Shown: positions 25,397 through 34,908 of the stretch, in pieces
Layout of the letters: every line of letters begins with the position of its first letter
Numbering within the stretch: the stretch's first letter is position 1
NCBI GenBank assembly: GCA_006438735.1
Contig: RCZF01000003.1
Span: forward strand, 186,001-250,000
Length of the DNA: 64,000 nucleotides
Reading direction: 5' to 3'
Origin: Sphingomonas koreensis
GTDB lineage: Bacteria > Pseudomonadota > Alphaproteobacteria > Sphingomonadales > Sphingomonadaceae
Notes under the pieces: model-generated
Database searches by the model: none
Told to the model about the DNA's origin: nothing
What the model saw: only the letters and a program-made list of their open reading frames with translations
Program-made: the position numbers and the translations under genes

Positions 25397-28300
25397 TCAT
25401 TCCGCCGCCAGCAACGTCTCCGCTCCGCCGAGATCGACCGACACGAGCCGGCTGACGCCGCGTTCGATCATCGTCACGCCGAACAGCCGGTGCATCCGGC
25501 TCATCGTCACGGCATTGTGGGTGACGATCAGGTAGCGCGTGTCGGTTTCCTCGGTCATCCGCTCGAGCAGGCCGCAGAAGCGCTCGATATTGGCGTCGTC
25601 GAGCGGCGCATCGACCTCGTCGAGCACGCAGATCGGCGCGGGATTGGTGAGGAACAGGCCGAAGATCAGCGCGACCGCGGTGAGCGCCTGTTCGCCGCCC
25701 GACAGCAAGGTCAGCGATTGCAGCCTTTTGCCCGGCGGCTGCGCCATGATCTCAAGCCCGGCCTCGAGCGGATCGTCCGAATCGATCAGTTCGAGATGCG
25801 CCTGTCCACCGCCGAACAGATGCGCGAACAGCCGCTGGAAATGGCCGTTGACCGCCTCGAACGCGGCGAGCAGCCGTTGGCGGCCTTCGCGATTGAGATT
25901 GCCGATCGAGCCGCGCAGCCGATTGACCGCCTGGCCAAGCTCGTCGCGCTCGGTGGCGTTGGTGGTGCGCGTCGCGTCGAGCTCGGCGAGTTCGGCCTCG
26001 GCGACGAGATTGACCGGGCCGATCCGCTCGCGATCGAGCGACAACTTTTCGTGGGCGCTCGATTCATCGGCGGGGGTGCGCACCTCGGCGGCGAGGAAGC
26101 CGACGCGCTCGGGGAGCACCGGCGGCGGGCATTCGAAGCGCTCGCCCGAGACGCGGCCCATCTCGATCCGCCGCTGCTCCTGATTGTCGGCGCGCGCAAC
26201 CGCGCCGGCGCGCGTTTCGCGTGCTTCGGACAGCGTTTCGCCTGCGCTGCGCAGCGTCTCATCGGCCGCGCGGAGCGCCTCGCCGGCGCGCGCTTCTTCG
26301 GCGAGCGTGGCATCGGCGGCGGCGCGGGCGGCGGCGTGATCGCCGTCGAGCGCGGCGATGTCGGCATCGAGCGCGGCGGGGCGCGGGGCCAGCGCATCGG
26401 CCTCGCCGGCGAGCTCGGCGGCGCGGCGCGCCATATCGGCGATGCGGCGCGCGGCCTCGCCGGCGCGGGTGCGCCAGCCCTTGGCCTCGGCCTGGGCGGC
26501 GGCGAGCCGCCCGCGCTGGCCGGCGATTTCAAGGTCGAGCCCGGCGCGATCGGCGCGCGCCTGCGCCACCCCGCTGCGCCGCGCCTCCGCCTGATGCTGG
26601 AAGCCGCGCACCCGCTCGGCGGTGGCGCGGCCATCGGGGAGCGCGGCGATCGCCGCTTCGGCGCGGGCGCGATCGCCCTCGGCTTCCTGCTGCTCGGCGG
26701 CGACGCGGTGGGCGCGAACGTCGAGATCGGCGGCCTTGGCCTCGATCCGTTCGAGCGCGGCGGTGGCGCGGTCCTCGGTCCGCGCCGCCTCGCGCTGCGC
26801 CGCCTCGGCGCGTTCGAGCGCGCCGCGTGCCGCCTGCGCCTCGCCACGCGCGGTGGCGATCCGCTGTTCGATGCCGGCCAGCTCGGCGTCGGCGCGCGTG
26901 ACCGCCTCGGCCGCCGCCGGCCGCGCCTTGGCCAGCGCCGCCAGCCGATTGACGCGTTCGAGCCGCTCGGCCGCCGCCGCGCCGCCGCTTCTCGCGACGA
27001 ACCCGTCCCACCGCCGCAGCACGCCGGCGAGCGTGACGAGCCGTTGCCCCGCCGCCAGCGGCTGCCCGGCATCGCTTTCGGCGACGAAGATCTGCGCAAG
27101 CCGCCGCGCCAGCCCGGCCGGGGCGGCGACATGGCGGCCGAGCGCGACGGTGCCGGCCGGCGCATCGGGATCGCCGGGCTCGGCCGCGGCGCCCTGCCAG
27201 AAGCGCTCCGCCGTCGTATCGAGCCCGGCCTCGAGATCGTCGCCGAGCGCGGCGGCGAGCGCGCGTTCATAGCCGGGATCGGCGCGCATCCGATCGAGCA
27301 GCCGATCGCGTCCGCTCGGCCGGACCGCCTTGTCGAGCGCCGCCGCCTCGCTATCGAGCGCGGCGAGATCGGCGCGCGCCGCCGCACGGCGAGCTTGCGC
27401 GCCGTCACGCGCCTCGATGCACGCCCGCTCCTCGCTGTCGGCGCGGGTGCGCGTGGTGCGCGCGGCATCGGCCGCCTCGGCCGCGGCGGCGCGATCGGCG
27501 ATCGACTGGCGGCGTTCGGCCTGGAGCGGCGCGACATCGCCCAACGCGGCGCGCTCGGCATTCAGCTGATGTTGGTCGCGCGTCGCCCGATCTAGCCGCA
27601 GCCGCGCGGCCGCCGCCGCCGCTTCGGCGACGCGCGCATCGGCCGCCTCGCTCGCCTGGGCGGCGAGCGCCTGGGCCAGCGCGACCTCGGCGTCGCGCGC
27701 CTGCCGCTCGGCCTCGGCCAGCGCGACATCGAGCTGCGGCGTACGATCGGCGGCGCGCGCGATCGCCGCCTCGAGCGCCTTCGCCTCCTCGGTCAGCCGC
27801 GCCAGCGCGTCGGCCGCGTCATGCGCCAGCGCGCCTTCGCGCGAATGATCGGCGGTGATGCGATGTTGCGCATCGGCGAGTTCGGCAATCCGCCGCTCGA
27901 CCGAGCTGCGCTCGGTGCGCAGCGTGTCGAGCCGGTGGCCGAGCTCGCTCGCCCGGTCGCGCGCGGCGAGCGCGGCGGTGCGGACGGCGGCGAGCGCCTC
28001 GCTCGCCTGCCGCTGGTGCGCGGCGGCGGCGCGCTGCGCCTCGGCAGCGTCGGCGACGCGCGCCTCGGCGGCTTGCGCTTCGGCCCGGGCGGCATCGGCG
28101 GCAGCCGCGGCGTCGCGCCAGCGCGCGTAGATCATCCGCGCCTCGGCGACGCGGATCGCATCGGACAGCGCGCGGTAGCGTTCGGCCTGGCGGGCCTGGC
28201 GGCGCAGCGCGCCGGCGCGTGCGTCCTGATCGGCGATCACTTCGTCGAGCCGCACGAGATTGGCTTCGGTGGCGCGCAATTTCACCTCGGCGTCCTTGCG

Positions 28301-28798
28301 GCGGACGTGGAGCCCGGCGATGCCGGCGGCTTCCTCGAGCAGCGCGCGGCGCTCGGTCGGCTTGGCGGCGATAACCGCGCCGATCCGGCCCTGACTGACG
28401 AGCGCAGGCGAATGCGCGCCGGTGGCGGCGTCGGCGAACAGCAGCGAGACGTCCTTGGCGCGGACGTCTCGGCCATTGATGCGGTAGGCGGAGCCGGCGC
28501 CGCGCTCGATCCGGCGGACGATCTCGGTCTCGTCGTCGGCGGCATCGAGCAGGATCGAGACTTCGGCAAAATCACGCGCCGGGCGCGTGGCGGTGCCGGC
28601 GAAGATCACGTCGTCCATGCCCGCGCCGCGCATCGAGCGCGCCGAGCTTTCGCCCATCGCCCAGCGCATCGCCTCGAGCAGATTGGATTTGCCGCAGCCA
28701 TTGGGGCCGACGATGCCGGTCAGCCCCGGCTCGATCCGCAGATCGGCGGGATCGACGAAGCTCTTGAACCCCGACAATCGCAGCCGCTTGATCTGCAC
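25397..28798 (-). CDS. smc: chromosome segregation protein SMC
   Basis: A 1133-residue SMC ATPase. Walker A is GPNGCGKSNLLEAM (32-45); long Ala/Arg/Glu-rich coiled coils flank a central hinge (about 500-600, with GRDRLLDRM and LVTLAGVLRRWDG); the C-terminal head has the signature TLLSGGEQALTAVAL and Walker B CVLDEVDAPLDDAN. It compacts and separates newly replicated chromosomes with ScpAB. The GTG start follows three DsbA-like genes by 33 bases on the same strand. The coiled coils are shorter and more Ala-rich than in Bacillus. Confidence 0.97.
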   Translation of the reverse strand: MQIKRLRLSGFKSFVDPADLRIEPGLTGIVGPNGCGKSNLLEAMRWAMGESSARSMRGAGMDDVIFAGTATRPARDFAEVSILLDAADDETEIVRRIERGAGSAYRINGRDVRAKDVSLLFADAATGAHSPALVSQGRIGAVIAAKPTERRALLEEAAGIAGLHVRRKDAEVKLRATEANLVRLDEVIADQDARAGALRRQARQAERYRALSDAIRVAEARMIYARWRDAAAAADAARAEAQAAEARVADAAEAQRAAAAHQRQASEALAAVRTAALAARDRASELGHRLDTLRTERSSVERRIAELADAQHRITADHSREGALAHDAADALARLTEEAKALEAAIARAADRTPQLDVALAEAERQARDAEVALAQALAAQASEAADARVAEAAAAAARLRLDRATRDQHQLNAERAALGDVAPLQAERRQSIADRAAAAEAADAARTTRTRADSEERACIEARDGAQARRAAARADLAALDSEAAALDKAVRPSGRDRLLDRMRADPGYERALAAALGDDLEAGLDTTAERFWQGAAAEPGDPDAPAGTVALGRHVAAPAGLARRLAQIFVAESDAGQPLAAGQRLVTLAGVLRRWDGFVARSGGAAAAERLERVNRLAALAKARPAAAEAVTRADAELAGIEQRIATARGEAQAARGALERAEAAQREAARTEDRATAALERIEAKAADLDVRAHRVAAEQQEAEGDRARAEAAIAALPDGRATAERVRGFQHQAEARRSGVAQARADRAGLDLEIAGQRGRLAAAQAEAKGWRTRAGEAARRIADMARRAAELAGEADALAPRPAALDADIAALDGDHAAARAAADATLAEEARAGEALRAADETLRSAGETLSEARETRAGAVARADNQEQRRIEMGRVSGERFECPPPVLPERVGFLAAEVRTPADESSAHEKLSLDRERIGPVNLVAEAELAELDATRTTNATERDELGQAVNRLRGSIGNLNREGRQRLLAAFEAVNGHFQRLFAHLFGGGQAHLELIDSDDPLEAGLEIMAQPPGKRLQSLTLLSGGEQALTAVALIFGLFLTNPAPICVLDEVDAPLDDANIERFCGLLERMTEETDTRYLIVTHNAVTMSRMHRLFGVTMIERGVSRLVSVDLGGAETLLAAE

Positions 28799-28831
28799 CG
28801 CTTGCCCCCGGTCAGCGGCGCGCCGCCGCGA

Positions 28832-29584
28832 TTATGCGCCGGCCGCCTTCAACCGCGCCTCGACGCCTTCCCATGTCAGCACATTTTCGAGCTGTTCGCC
28901 ATTGAGGAAGAAGCTCGGCGTGCCGGTGACATTCTTGTTCTGCGATGCGTCCTGCATCACCTTGGTGATCGCGTCGAGCGCCTTCGCGTCGTTGAGACAG
29001 GCGCGTGCCTTCGCTTCGGGAATGCCGCGCTGCTTCACGAAATCGACATAGCCGAGATAATCGGCCCAGGCGTTGGCGACTTTGGTCGGCGGCGCGCCGA
29101 CCAGCGACTGCTGGAGCGCGGCGGTGGCCTGCTGATCGGCGAGCTTGGGCTCCATCTGCGCCTGCGCGAAGAACATCTGTTCGAGCAGCGGGAAGAACGG
29201 CCCCGGCCCGCCGCAACGCCCGAGCAACGCGCCCGGCATATCGGGGGCGCCGTGGACGAGGAATTCGCGGAATTCGTAGGAGACCTTGCCGGTCTTCACA
29301 TAATTGTTCTCGAGCGGCTCCTGGCCGGTGCGGCCGAAATTGCCGCAGGTCGGGCACAGCCGCGAGCCATATTCGACCAGCTTGATCGGCGCATTGGGAT
29401 TGCCCATGCGGAAGCCGCCTTCGGGCGTTTCGCTGACGACATCGGTCCATTGCTGGCCGGCCGGCGGCGCGACCGCGGCGACGGGCGCGGCCGGCGCCGC
29501 GGCATTGCCGGTGTCCGAGCCGCCGCCGCCGCAGCCGGCGACGAGCAACAGCGGGAGCGCCGCGAGGGCAAGGCGTAACATCAT
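28832..29584 (-). CDS. DsbA-like thioredoxin-fold lipoprotein (copy 3)
   Basis: A 250-residue protein with a lipoprotein signal (LLVAGC lipobox), then a thioredoxin fold with the motif CPTC in EYGSRLCPTCGNF and cis-Pro in GTPSFFLNG. It probably acts in disulfide exchange in the periplasm, held to the membrane by lipid. It is the third of three tandem paralogs before smc. AAGGA lies seven bases before the ATG at 29584. The active-site dipeptide PT differs from the PH of the other copies, which may alter redox potential. Confidence 0.88.
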   Translation of the reverse strand: MMLRLALAALPLLLVAGCGGGGSDTGNAAAPAAPVAAVAPPAGQQWTDVVSETPEGGFRMGNPNAPIKLVEYGSRLCPTCGNFGRTGQEPLENNYVKTGKVSYEFREFLVHGAPDMPGALLGRCGGPGPFFPLLEQMFFAQAQMEPKLADQQATAALQQSLVGAPPTKVANAWADYLGYVDFVKQRGIPEAKARACLNDAKALDAITKVMQDASQNKNVTGTPSFFLNGEQLENVLTWEGVEARLKAAGA

Positions 29585-29616
29585 CGATCGATCCTTAGAA
29601 AGTGAGCAAATGGCCA

Positions 29617-30363
29617 TCAGGCGCCCGCCGCCTTGAGCTTGGCCTCGATCTGGGGCCAGCCGGTCTCGTCGACCGTCTTGCCGTTGATCAGAAAGGTCGG
29701 CGTGCCGTCGAGCTTGTATTCGGCCTGCGCGGCGGCGTTCATCTTGCCGATCGCCTCGGCAGTGGGCATGTCGGCGAGGCATTTGTGCGCCTGCGCGTCG
29801 TCGATGCCCTGCGCTTTCGCGAAATCGAGATAGCCGATCTGTCCGGCGAGGACATAGGCCTGGTCGGCCTCCGGCGCCTTGTCGATGGCTGCCGCCATCG
29901 CCTTGGTCTGGCTCGCTTCATGCGCGAAAATCTGCGGCTGCGCGGCAAATTCGGCTGCGAGCAGCGGGAAAAAGCCCTCCGGCCCCTTGCAGCGCCCGAT
30001 CAGCGCCGCGGCGACATCGCCGCCATCGCGCAGCCAATCGCGGAATTCGTAGCTGACCTTGCCGGTGCGGACGTAATTTTCGACCAGCGGCTTCATCGCG
30101 CTGGCGGCGAAGGCGGCGCAGTGCGGGCACGTCCGCGAGCCGAACTCGACGAGCTGCACCGGCGCGGCAGGATTGCCCATCCGATACCCGAGATCGACGG
30201 TGCGGGTGACGACGCTCGACCAATCGCGGCCCTCGGGCGCGGTGCTGGCGACCGCGTTAGGCGAGGGCGCGGTGGTGGCGTTGTTCGCGGCGCCGGTATC
30301 GGTCGGCTGGCATCCCGCCAGCGCGATCAGCGATAGCGCGGCGAGCGCGGTGCGGACGATCAT
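29617..30363 (-). CDS. DsbA-like thioredoxin-fold lipoprotein (copy 2)
   Basis: A 248-residue protein with lipobox LALAGC, a flexible Ala/Thr linker, and a thioredoxin domain with CPHC in FGSRTCPHCAAF and GTPTFLINGK near the end. The CPHC motif is that of oxidising DsbA. Similar layout to copies 1 and 3 (RMGNPAAPVQLVEF, KTGKVSYEFRDW). GGGGAG lies six bases before the ATG at 30363. Confidence 0.9.
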   Translation of the reverse strand: MIVRTALAALSLIALAGCQPTDTGAANNATTAPSPNAVASTAPEGRDWSSVVTRTVDLGYRMGNPAAPVQLVEFGSRTCPHCAAFAASAMKPLVENYVRTGKVSYEFRDWLRDGGDVAAALIGRCKGPEGFFPLLAAEFAAQPQIFAHEASQTKAMAAAIDKAPEADQAYVLAGQIGYLDFAKAQGIDDAQAHKCLADMPTAEAIGKMNAAAQAEYKLDGTPTFLINGKTVDETGWPQIEAKLKAAGA

Positions 30364-30379
30364 GGTCAACTCCCCTGGC

Positions 30380-31066
30380 TCAGCGCGCGCCGGCGGCGCG
30401 CAGCGCGGGCTCGAGATGCGCCCAATCGTAGATCTTGTCCTGCAGCTTGCCGTTGATGACGAAGCCCGGCGTGCCGGTGATCCCGGCCGGCGTCTGCTGC
30501 ATCATCGCCAGGATCGGCTGGAGATTGCCCTCGTCGGCGAAACAGCCGTCGATCTGCGGCTGGCTGAGCCCGTTCGCGCGGGCAATCGCCGTCAGCCCGG
30601 CGCCATCGGCCGAGGCCTTCAGCCGCGCCATCTTGGGATACATCGCGATGCGCTGACCATTGGCCTGCTGAAAATCGATGCCGGCGGGCAGCCAGCTGTC
30701 CTGCGCCGCGAAGATCGCGGTCGATACCTTGTCGAACCCGGCCGGACCGGCGCAGCGCGCGAGCAAGGCGGCGCCGAGATCGAGCTGATCGCGGATCAGA
30801 TTGTGCACTTCCAGGCTGGTCGAGCCCGAACGGATCATCTGGCCGCGCAGCACCGCAGCCGATTCCTTCGAAAAAGCGGCGCAATGCGGGCAGGTGTAGC
30901 TGAGATATTCGACCAGCTTCACCTTCGCTGCGGGATTGCCGATCACGAACGCGCCGGCCGGCGTCTTGGCGACGGTGGCGGGCCAGTTGCGCGTAGCGGC
31001 CGGCGCGGCCAGGGCGAAAGTGCAGCAAGCGCCGATCAGCGCCAGCAAGCCGAGCAGATAACGCAT
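30380..31066 (-). CDS. DsbA-like periplasmic thioredoxin-fold protein (copy 1)
   Basis: A 228-residue protein with a signal peptide (LLALIGACCTFALAA), CPHC in YLSYTCPHCAAF and GTPGFVINGKL. Unlike copies 2 and 3 no clear lipobox cleavage is certain, since the Cys pair lies inside the hydrophobic core. The start at 31066 overlaps the dciA stop by one base (TGATG) with AAGGAG five bases upstream. First of three tandem paralogs. Confidence 0.88.
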   Translation of the reverse strand: MRYLLGLLALIGACCTFALAAPAATRNWPATVAKTPAGAFVIGNPAAKVKLVEYLSYTCPHCAAFSKESAAVLRGQMIRSGSTSLEVHNLIRDQLDLGAALLARCAGPAGFDKVSTAIFAAQDSWLPAGIDFQQANGQRIAMYPKMARLKASADGAGLTAIARANGLSQPQIDGCFADEGNLQPILAMMQQTPAGITGTPGFVINGKLQDKIYDWAHLEPALRAAGAR

Positions 31067-31602
31067 CAACGCTCCTTGGAATCGATCACGGGAGGCCCGC
31101 GCGTGGCGGCGACGCCGGCGGCGAGCGCCTCCAGCACGGCCTTGAGTTCGGGATCGCCGATCGCACGCAGGCTATCGCCCAGGTCGATCGGCACGGGCTT
31201 GAGCGACGGCGGCGCCGCCTTGGCCCGCGGCGCGGCGACCTCGCCCTGGCGAATCGTGACGCGCGCGACGGCGGCGTAGCCGAAGAAGCGATTGACCCGA
31301 TCGATGATCTCCGGGGTGATGTGCTGCATCATCGCGGCATGCGCGCCGCGCACCACCAGCGTCAGATTGCCCTCGGCGCGCTTGCCATGCGGAAAGCGCA
31401 GCGATTCGGGCGCGGAGACGCCGGCGTAGCGCGGGCCGACGATTTCCGCCCAGCGGCTGACGATCGAGCTCTGCACGAAGCCGAATCGCCGGAACGCGGC
31501 GCGGCCGACATCGGGCAGCAGTTCGGCGACCGCGCGCGGCCGGTTGGCGCGCTGCGGCTCTGGCTTGACGGATCGGGGCGCGGGATCGCGCGGTTTGCTC
31601 AT
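31066..31602 (-). CDS. dciA: DciA-type replicative helicase loader (DUF721)
   Basis: A 178-residue protein with a DUF721 KH-like domain: RAVAELLPDVGRAAFRRFGFVQ, SIVSRWAEIVGPRYA and the strand LTLVVRGAHAAMMQH, then a Pro/Ala-rich tail. DciA is the ancestral DnaB helicase operator. The start at 31602 is the most typical, though MGCG four codons upstream is possible. It is the first of a minus-strand run with the DsbA-like genes and smc, and is divergent from mutY by 26 bases. Confidence 0.82.
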   Translation of the reverse strand: MSKPRDPAPRSVKPEPQRANRPRAVAELLPDVGRAAFRRFGFVQSSIVSRWAEIVGPRYAGVSAPESLRFPHGKRAEGNLTLVVRGAHAAMMQHITPEIIDRVNRFFGYAAVARVTIRQGEVAAPRAKAAPPSLKPVPIDLGDSLRAIGDPELKAVLEALAAGVAATRGPPVIDSKER

Positions 31603-31628
31603 GCCGCAACCCATGCCATAGCCGGGGC

Positions 31629-32678
31629 GTGCCCGCCAACCTTTCATCGTCGATCGCGCACGATCTGCTGGCCTGGTATGACTCAAACGCCCGCGTGCTG
31701 CCGTGGCGCGCGCCACCCGGCGCGGCCGCGCCCGATCCCTACCGCGTGTGGCTTTCCGAAATCATGCTCCAGCAGACGACGGTGGCGACGGTCCGCCCGC
31801 GCTTCGCCGATTTCGTCGCGCGCTGGCCCGATCTCGCCGCGCTCGCCGCCGCCGACGAGAGCGCGGTGATGGCGGCCTGGGCGGGGCTCGGCTATTATTC
31901 GCGGGCGCGCAACCTGATCGCCTGCGCGCGCGCCGTCGTCGAGGTCCACGGCGGGCGCTTTCCCGATAGCGAAGCGGCGCTGCGCGCGCTGCCCGGGATC
32001 GGCGACTATACCGCCGCGGCAATCGCCGCGATCGCGTTCGGCCGGCGCGCGGTGGTGATCGACGGCAATGTCGAGCGCGTCGTCGCGCGGCTGTTCGCGG
32101 TCGAGACGCCGCTGCCCGCCGCCAAGCCGATCATTCGAGCGCACGCCGACGGCATCACCCCCGACGACCGCGCCGGCGATTTCGCGCAGGCGATGATGGA
32201 CCTCGGCTCGGGCATCTGCACGCCGCGCAACCCCAAATGCCTGCTGTGCCCGCTGCAAAGTGACTGTCGCGCGCTGGCGTTGGCCGCGCCCGAGGCGTTT
32301 CCGGTCCGCCCGGCCAAGGCCGCCAAGCCGCAACGTTATGGCACGATCTTCTGGCTCGAGACGGACGGCCGCGTGTTGCTCGTCCGCCGCCCGCCCAAAG
32401 GGCTGCTCGGCGGGATGCGCGCGCTGCCGACCGGGCGCTGGAGCGACGCCGCGCCGGGGCTCGACGATGCGCCGATCGCGGCCGACTGGCGGCTGATCGG
32501 CCCGCCCGTGACGCATGTATTCACGCATTTTCGGCTCGAACTCGCGCTTGCGGTGGCGGGTGCCGGGGGGCATTCAGGCGCGGCCGAGGGCGAATGGTGG
32601 CCGATCGACGACCTCGAGTCGGCGGGGCTGCCGACGGTTTTCGCCAAGGCGGCGGCAGCGATCGGGAGCGAGCGATGA
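31629..32678 (+). CDS. mutY: A/G-specific adenine glycosylase
   Basis: A 349-residue MutY. The helix-hairpin-helix region is LPGIGDYTAAAIAAIAFGRRAVVIDGNVERV with the catalytic Asp, the Glu site is in WLSEIMLQQTTV, and the Fe-S cluster motif is CX6CX2CX5C (CTPRNPKCLLCPLQSDC). A C-terminal NUDIX-like 8-oxoG reading domain follows (WLETDGRVLLVRRPPKGLLGGMRALP). It removes A opposite 8-oxoguanine. GTG start. Its stop overlaps the next start (ATGA). Confidence 0.96.
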   Translation: MPANLSSSIAHDLLAWYDSNARVLPWRAPPGAAAPDPYRVWLSEIMLQQTTVATVRPRFADFVARWPDLAALAAADESAVMAAWAGLGYYSRARNLIACARAVVEVHGGRFPDSEAALRALPGIGDYTAAAIAAIAFGRRAVVIDGNVERVVARLFAVETPLPAAKPIIRAHADGITPDDRAGDFAQAMMDLGSGICTPRNPKCLLCPLQSDCRALALAAPEAFPVRPAKAAKPQRYGTIFWLETDGRVLLVRRPPKGLLGGMRALPTGRWSDAAPGLDDAPIAADWRLIGPPVTHVFTHFRLELALAVAGAGGHSGAAEGEWWPIDDLESAGLPTVFAKAAAAIGSER

Positions 32679-34021
32679 AGGCGATGCGATTCTGGCTGGC
32701 GAGCGGCGCACTGGCGCTGGCGGCGACGAGCGGCGCGGGAGCGGCGCCGCCCCAGGCGCAGCCGCAGCCGCAGCCGCAACCGATCGCCACGCCGACGCTC
32801 GCGCATCCGCTGCCGCACGTCCAGGCGCTGTTCGACGACTATGTCGCCAAGGACGAGATGCCCGGCGTCGTCGGCGCGTTCGGCGTCGGCGATCTGCCGA
32901 CGGTATTCGTCTCGGCCGGGCATCTCTCCGACGATCCCGGCGCGCCCGCCGCCGGCCCCGATACGCTGTGGCGAGTCTATTCGATGACCAAGCCCGTCAC
33001 CGCGATGGCGGCGATGCTGTTGATCGAGGACGGCAAATTGAAGCTCGACCAGCCGGTCAGCGATTTCATCCCCGGCTTCGCGCATATGACGGTGTTGACC
33101 GATCCCGACCACAGCCTCGCCGCGCGGCCGGCCAAGCGGCCGATCACGATCCGCAATCTGCTGACGCACACTGCCGGGCTCGGCTATACGATCGTCACCA
33201 CCGGGCCACTGCAAAAGGCCTATGAAAAGGCCGGCATCGTGCCGTTCGCCGCTAACGCGCAGATCGAGACCAATTTACGCGCGGTGCGGCCGAAGACGCT
33301 TGCCGCTTTCGCCGACAGGGTGGCGACGTTGCCGCTAATCGCCGATCCGGGCACCAAATGGAGCTATTCGATCGGGCTCGACGTGCTCGCGCGTGTCGTC
33401 GAGGTGGCGTCGGGCGAGCCGTTCGACCGCTTCGTCCAGCGCCGCCTGCTCACCCCGCTCAAGATGAGCTCGACCTATTGGCAAGTGCCGGCGGGCGAGG
33501 CGGGGCGGTTGGCGACCGACTACGTGTTCGTCGGCGACACGCGCACGCCGCTCGATCCCGGCAAGACCTCGGTGTTCCTCCAGCCGCCGAGCTTCCCTTA
33601 TGGCGGCGCCGGGCTGGTGATGTCGGCGCGCGATTACGATCTTTTCCTCCACATGCTGCAGGACGACGGGACGCTCGACGGCGCGCATGTGATGAAGCCG
33701 GCCACCGTTGCGCTCGCAACCTCGAACCTGCTGCCCGCCGGGGTCACGTTCGGCGGGGTCGGCGGGGCGACCGGCGGCACGCAATCGGCCCAGCCGATGG
33801 GCTTCGGCGCGGGCGGATCGGTGACGCTTGCCGATGACGCCAGCGGCGCCGGCAAGGGCACCTATGCCTGGGGCGGCGCGGCCGGAACGATCGCCTGGGT
33901 CGATCGCGCGCATCATGCCCGCGGCACGATCATGGTCAATTACATGCCTGCCGACAAATGGCCGCTGCGGCAGGAAACGGTGCGTGCCCTGCTCCAGGAT
34001 TATGCGTTCTGGAAACGATGA
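32675..34021 (+). CDS. secreted serine hydrolase (beta-lactamase/class C esterase family)
   Basis: A 448-residue protein with a signal peptide (about 1-24), a QPQP-rich stretch, and a beta-lactamase-like domain: catalytic Ser-Lys in YSMTKP, Tyr in WSYSIGLDVLARV, and a late HARGTIMVNY. Such proteins are esterases, D-aminopeptidases or D-Ala-carboxypeptidases; the class is not decided. The start overlaps the mutY stop (ATGA) and its stop overlaps nudC. Confidence 0.88.
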   Translation: MKAMRFWLASGALALAATSGAGAAPPQAQPQPQPQPIATPTLAHPLPHVQALFDDYVAKDEMPGVVGAFGVGDLPTVFVSAGHLSDDPGAPAAGPDTLWRVYSMTKPVTAMAAMLLIEDGKLKLDQPVSDFIPGFAHMTVLTDPDHSLAARPAKRPITIRNLLTHTAGLGYTIVTTGPLQKAYEKAGIVPFAANAQIETNLRAVRPKTLAAFADRVATLPLIADPGTKWSYSIGLDVLARVVEVASGEPFDRFVQRRLLTPLKMSSTYWQVPAGEAGRLATDYVFVGDTRTPLDPGKTSVFLQPPSFPYGGAGLVMSARDYDLFLHMLQDDGTLDGAHVMKPATVALATSNLLPAGVTFGGVGGATGGTQSAQPMGFGAGGSVTLADDASGAGKGTYAWGGAAGTIAWVDRAHHARGTIMVNYMPADKWPLRQETVRALLQDYAFWKR

Positions 34022-34908
34022 TCGCGCCCGGCTTCACCGGCGGCACGCTCGACCGCGCCGATCATCTGCGCCACGATAGCGAGGCGTTCGCCGCGGCGAC
34101 GCGCGACTGGCGCGCGCGGCTGTTGCGGCTCGACGCGCTGGCGCCAACGGTGGAGGACGACGGCCGGCTCGGCTGGACGACGCTGGCCGATGCGCCCGAC
34201 GACGCCGACTTGCTGCTGCTCGGGCTCGACGGCGATCGGCCGCATTTCGTCGCCTGGGACCGGCAGGCGCCGGCCGGCGAGGCGACGCCGATGCGATCGC
34301 CGGCAATGATCCAGGCGCTGTCGCTGCTGCGCCCCGAGGAAGCCGCGACCTACGCCGCCGCGCGCAGCCTCAGCGAGTGGCACACGCGCCACCGTTTCTG
34401 CGCCAATTGCGGCCATGCGACCAGGATCTTCCGCGCCGGCTGGGCGCGGTCGTGCGCGAATTGCGGGGCGGAGCATTTCCCGCGCGTCGATCCGGTCGTC
34501 ATCATGATCGCCGAGCATGACGGCCGCGCGCTGCTCGGGCGTGGCGCGACCTGGCCGGCGGGCCGCTATTCGGCGCTGGCCGGCTTCCTGGAGCCGGGCG
34601 AATCGATCGAGGAAGCGGTGGCGCGCGAGATCGGCGAGGAAGCCGGCGTGCGCGTGCGGCGGGTGCGCTATGTCGCCAGCCAGCCGTGGCCATTTCCATC
34701 GCAATTGATGATCGCCTGCGTCGCCGAGGCCGAGGACGACACGATCACGCTCGATACCAACGAGCTGGAGGATGCGATCTGGGTGTCGCGCGACGAGGTT
34801 CGCGCGGTGCTGGCGGGGGAAGCGACCACGCCGTTCCTGCCGCCGCCGCCTTATGCGATCGCGCACACGCTGCTGACCGCCTGGGCGGCGGCGGCCGAGC
34901 GCCGATGA
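34018..34908 (+). CDS. nudC: NAD(+)/NADH pyrophosphatase
   Basis: A 296-residue NUDIX hydrolase. A zinc ribbon (CANC at HRFCANCGHA, then CANCGAEHFPR) precedes the Nudix box GFLEPGESIEEAVAREIGEEAG, and SQPWPFPSQLM is the NudC signature. It cleaves NAD(H) and removes NAD caps from RNA. The start at 34018 overlaps the upstream stop by ATGA, and the stop overlaps the next gene the same way. Confidence 0.95.
   Translation: MIAPGFTGGTLDRADHLRHDSEAFAAATRDWRARLLRLDALAPTVEDDGRLGWTTLADAPDDADLLLLGLDGDRPHFVAWDRQAPAGEATPMRSPAMIQALSLLRPEEAATYAAARSLSEWHTRHRFCANCGHATRIFRAGWARSCANCGAEHFPRVDPVVIMIAEHDGRALLGRGATWPAGRYSALAGFLEPGESIEEAVAREIGEEAGVRVRRVRYVASQPWPFPSQLMIACVAEAEDDTITLDTNELEDAIWVSRDEVRAVLAGEATTPFLPPPPYAIAHTLLTAWAAAAERR

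Noticed and set aside
25118..27595. Long plus-strand reading frame (825 codons) opposite smc
   Set aside because: It is the antisense of the Ala/Arg-rich coiled coil of SMC. High GC removes stop codons from the opposite strand; the product is low-complexity and has no domain.
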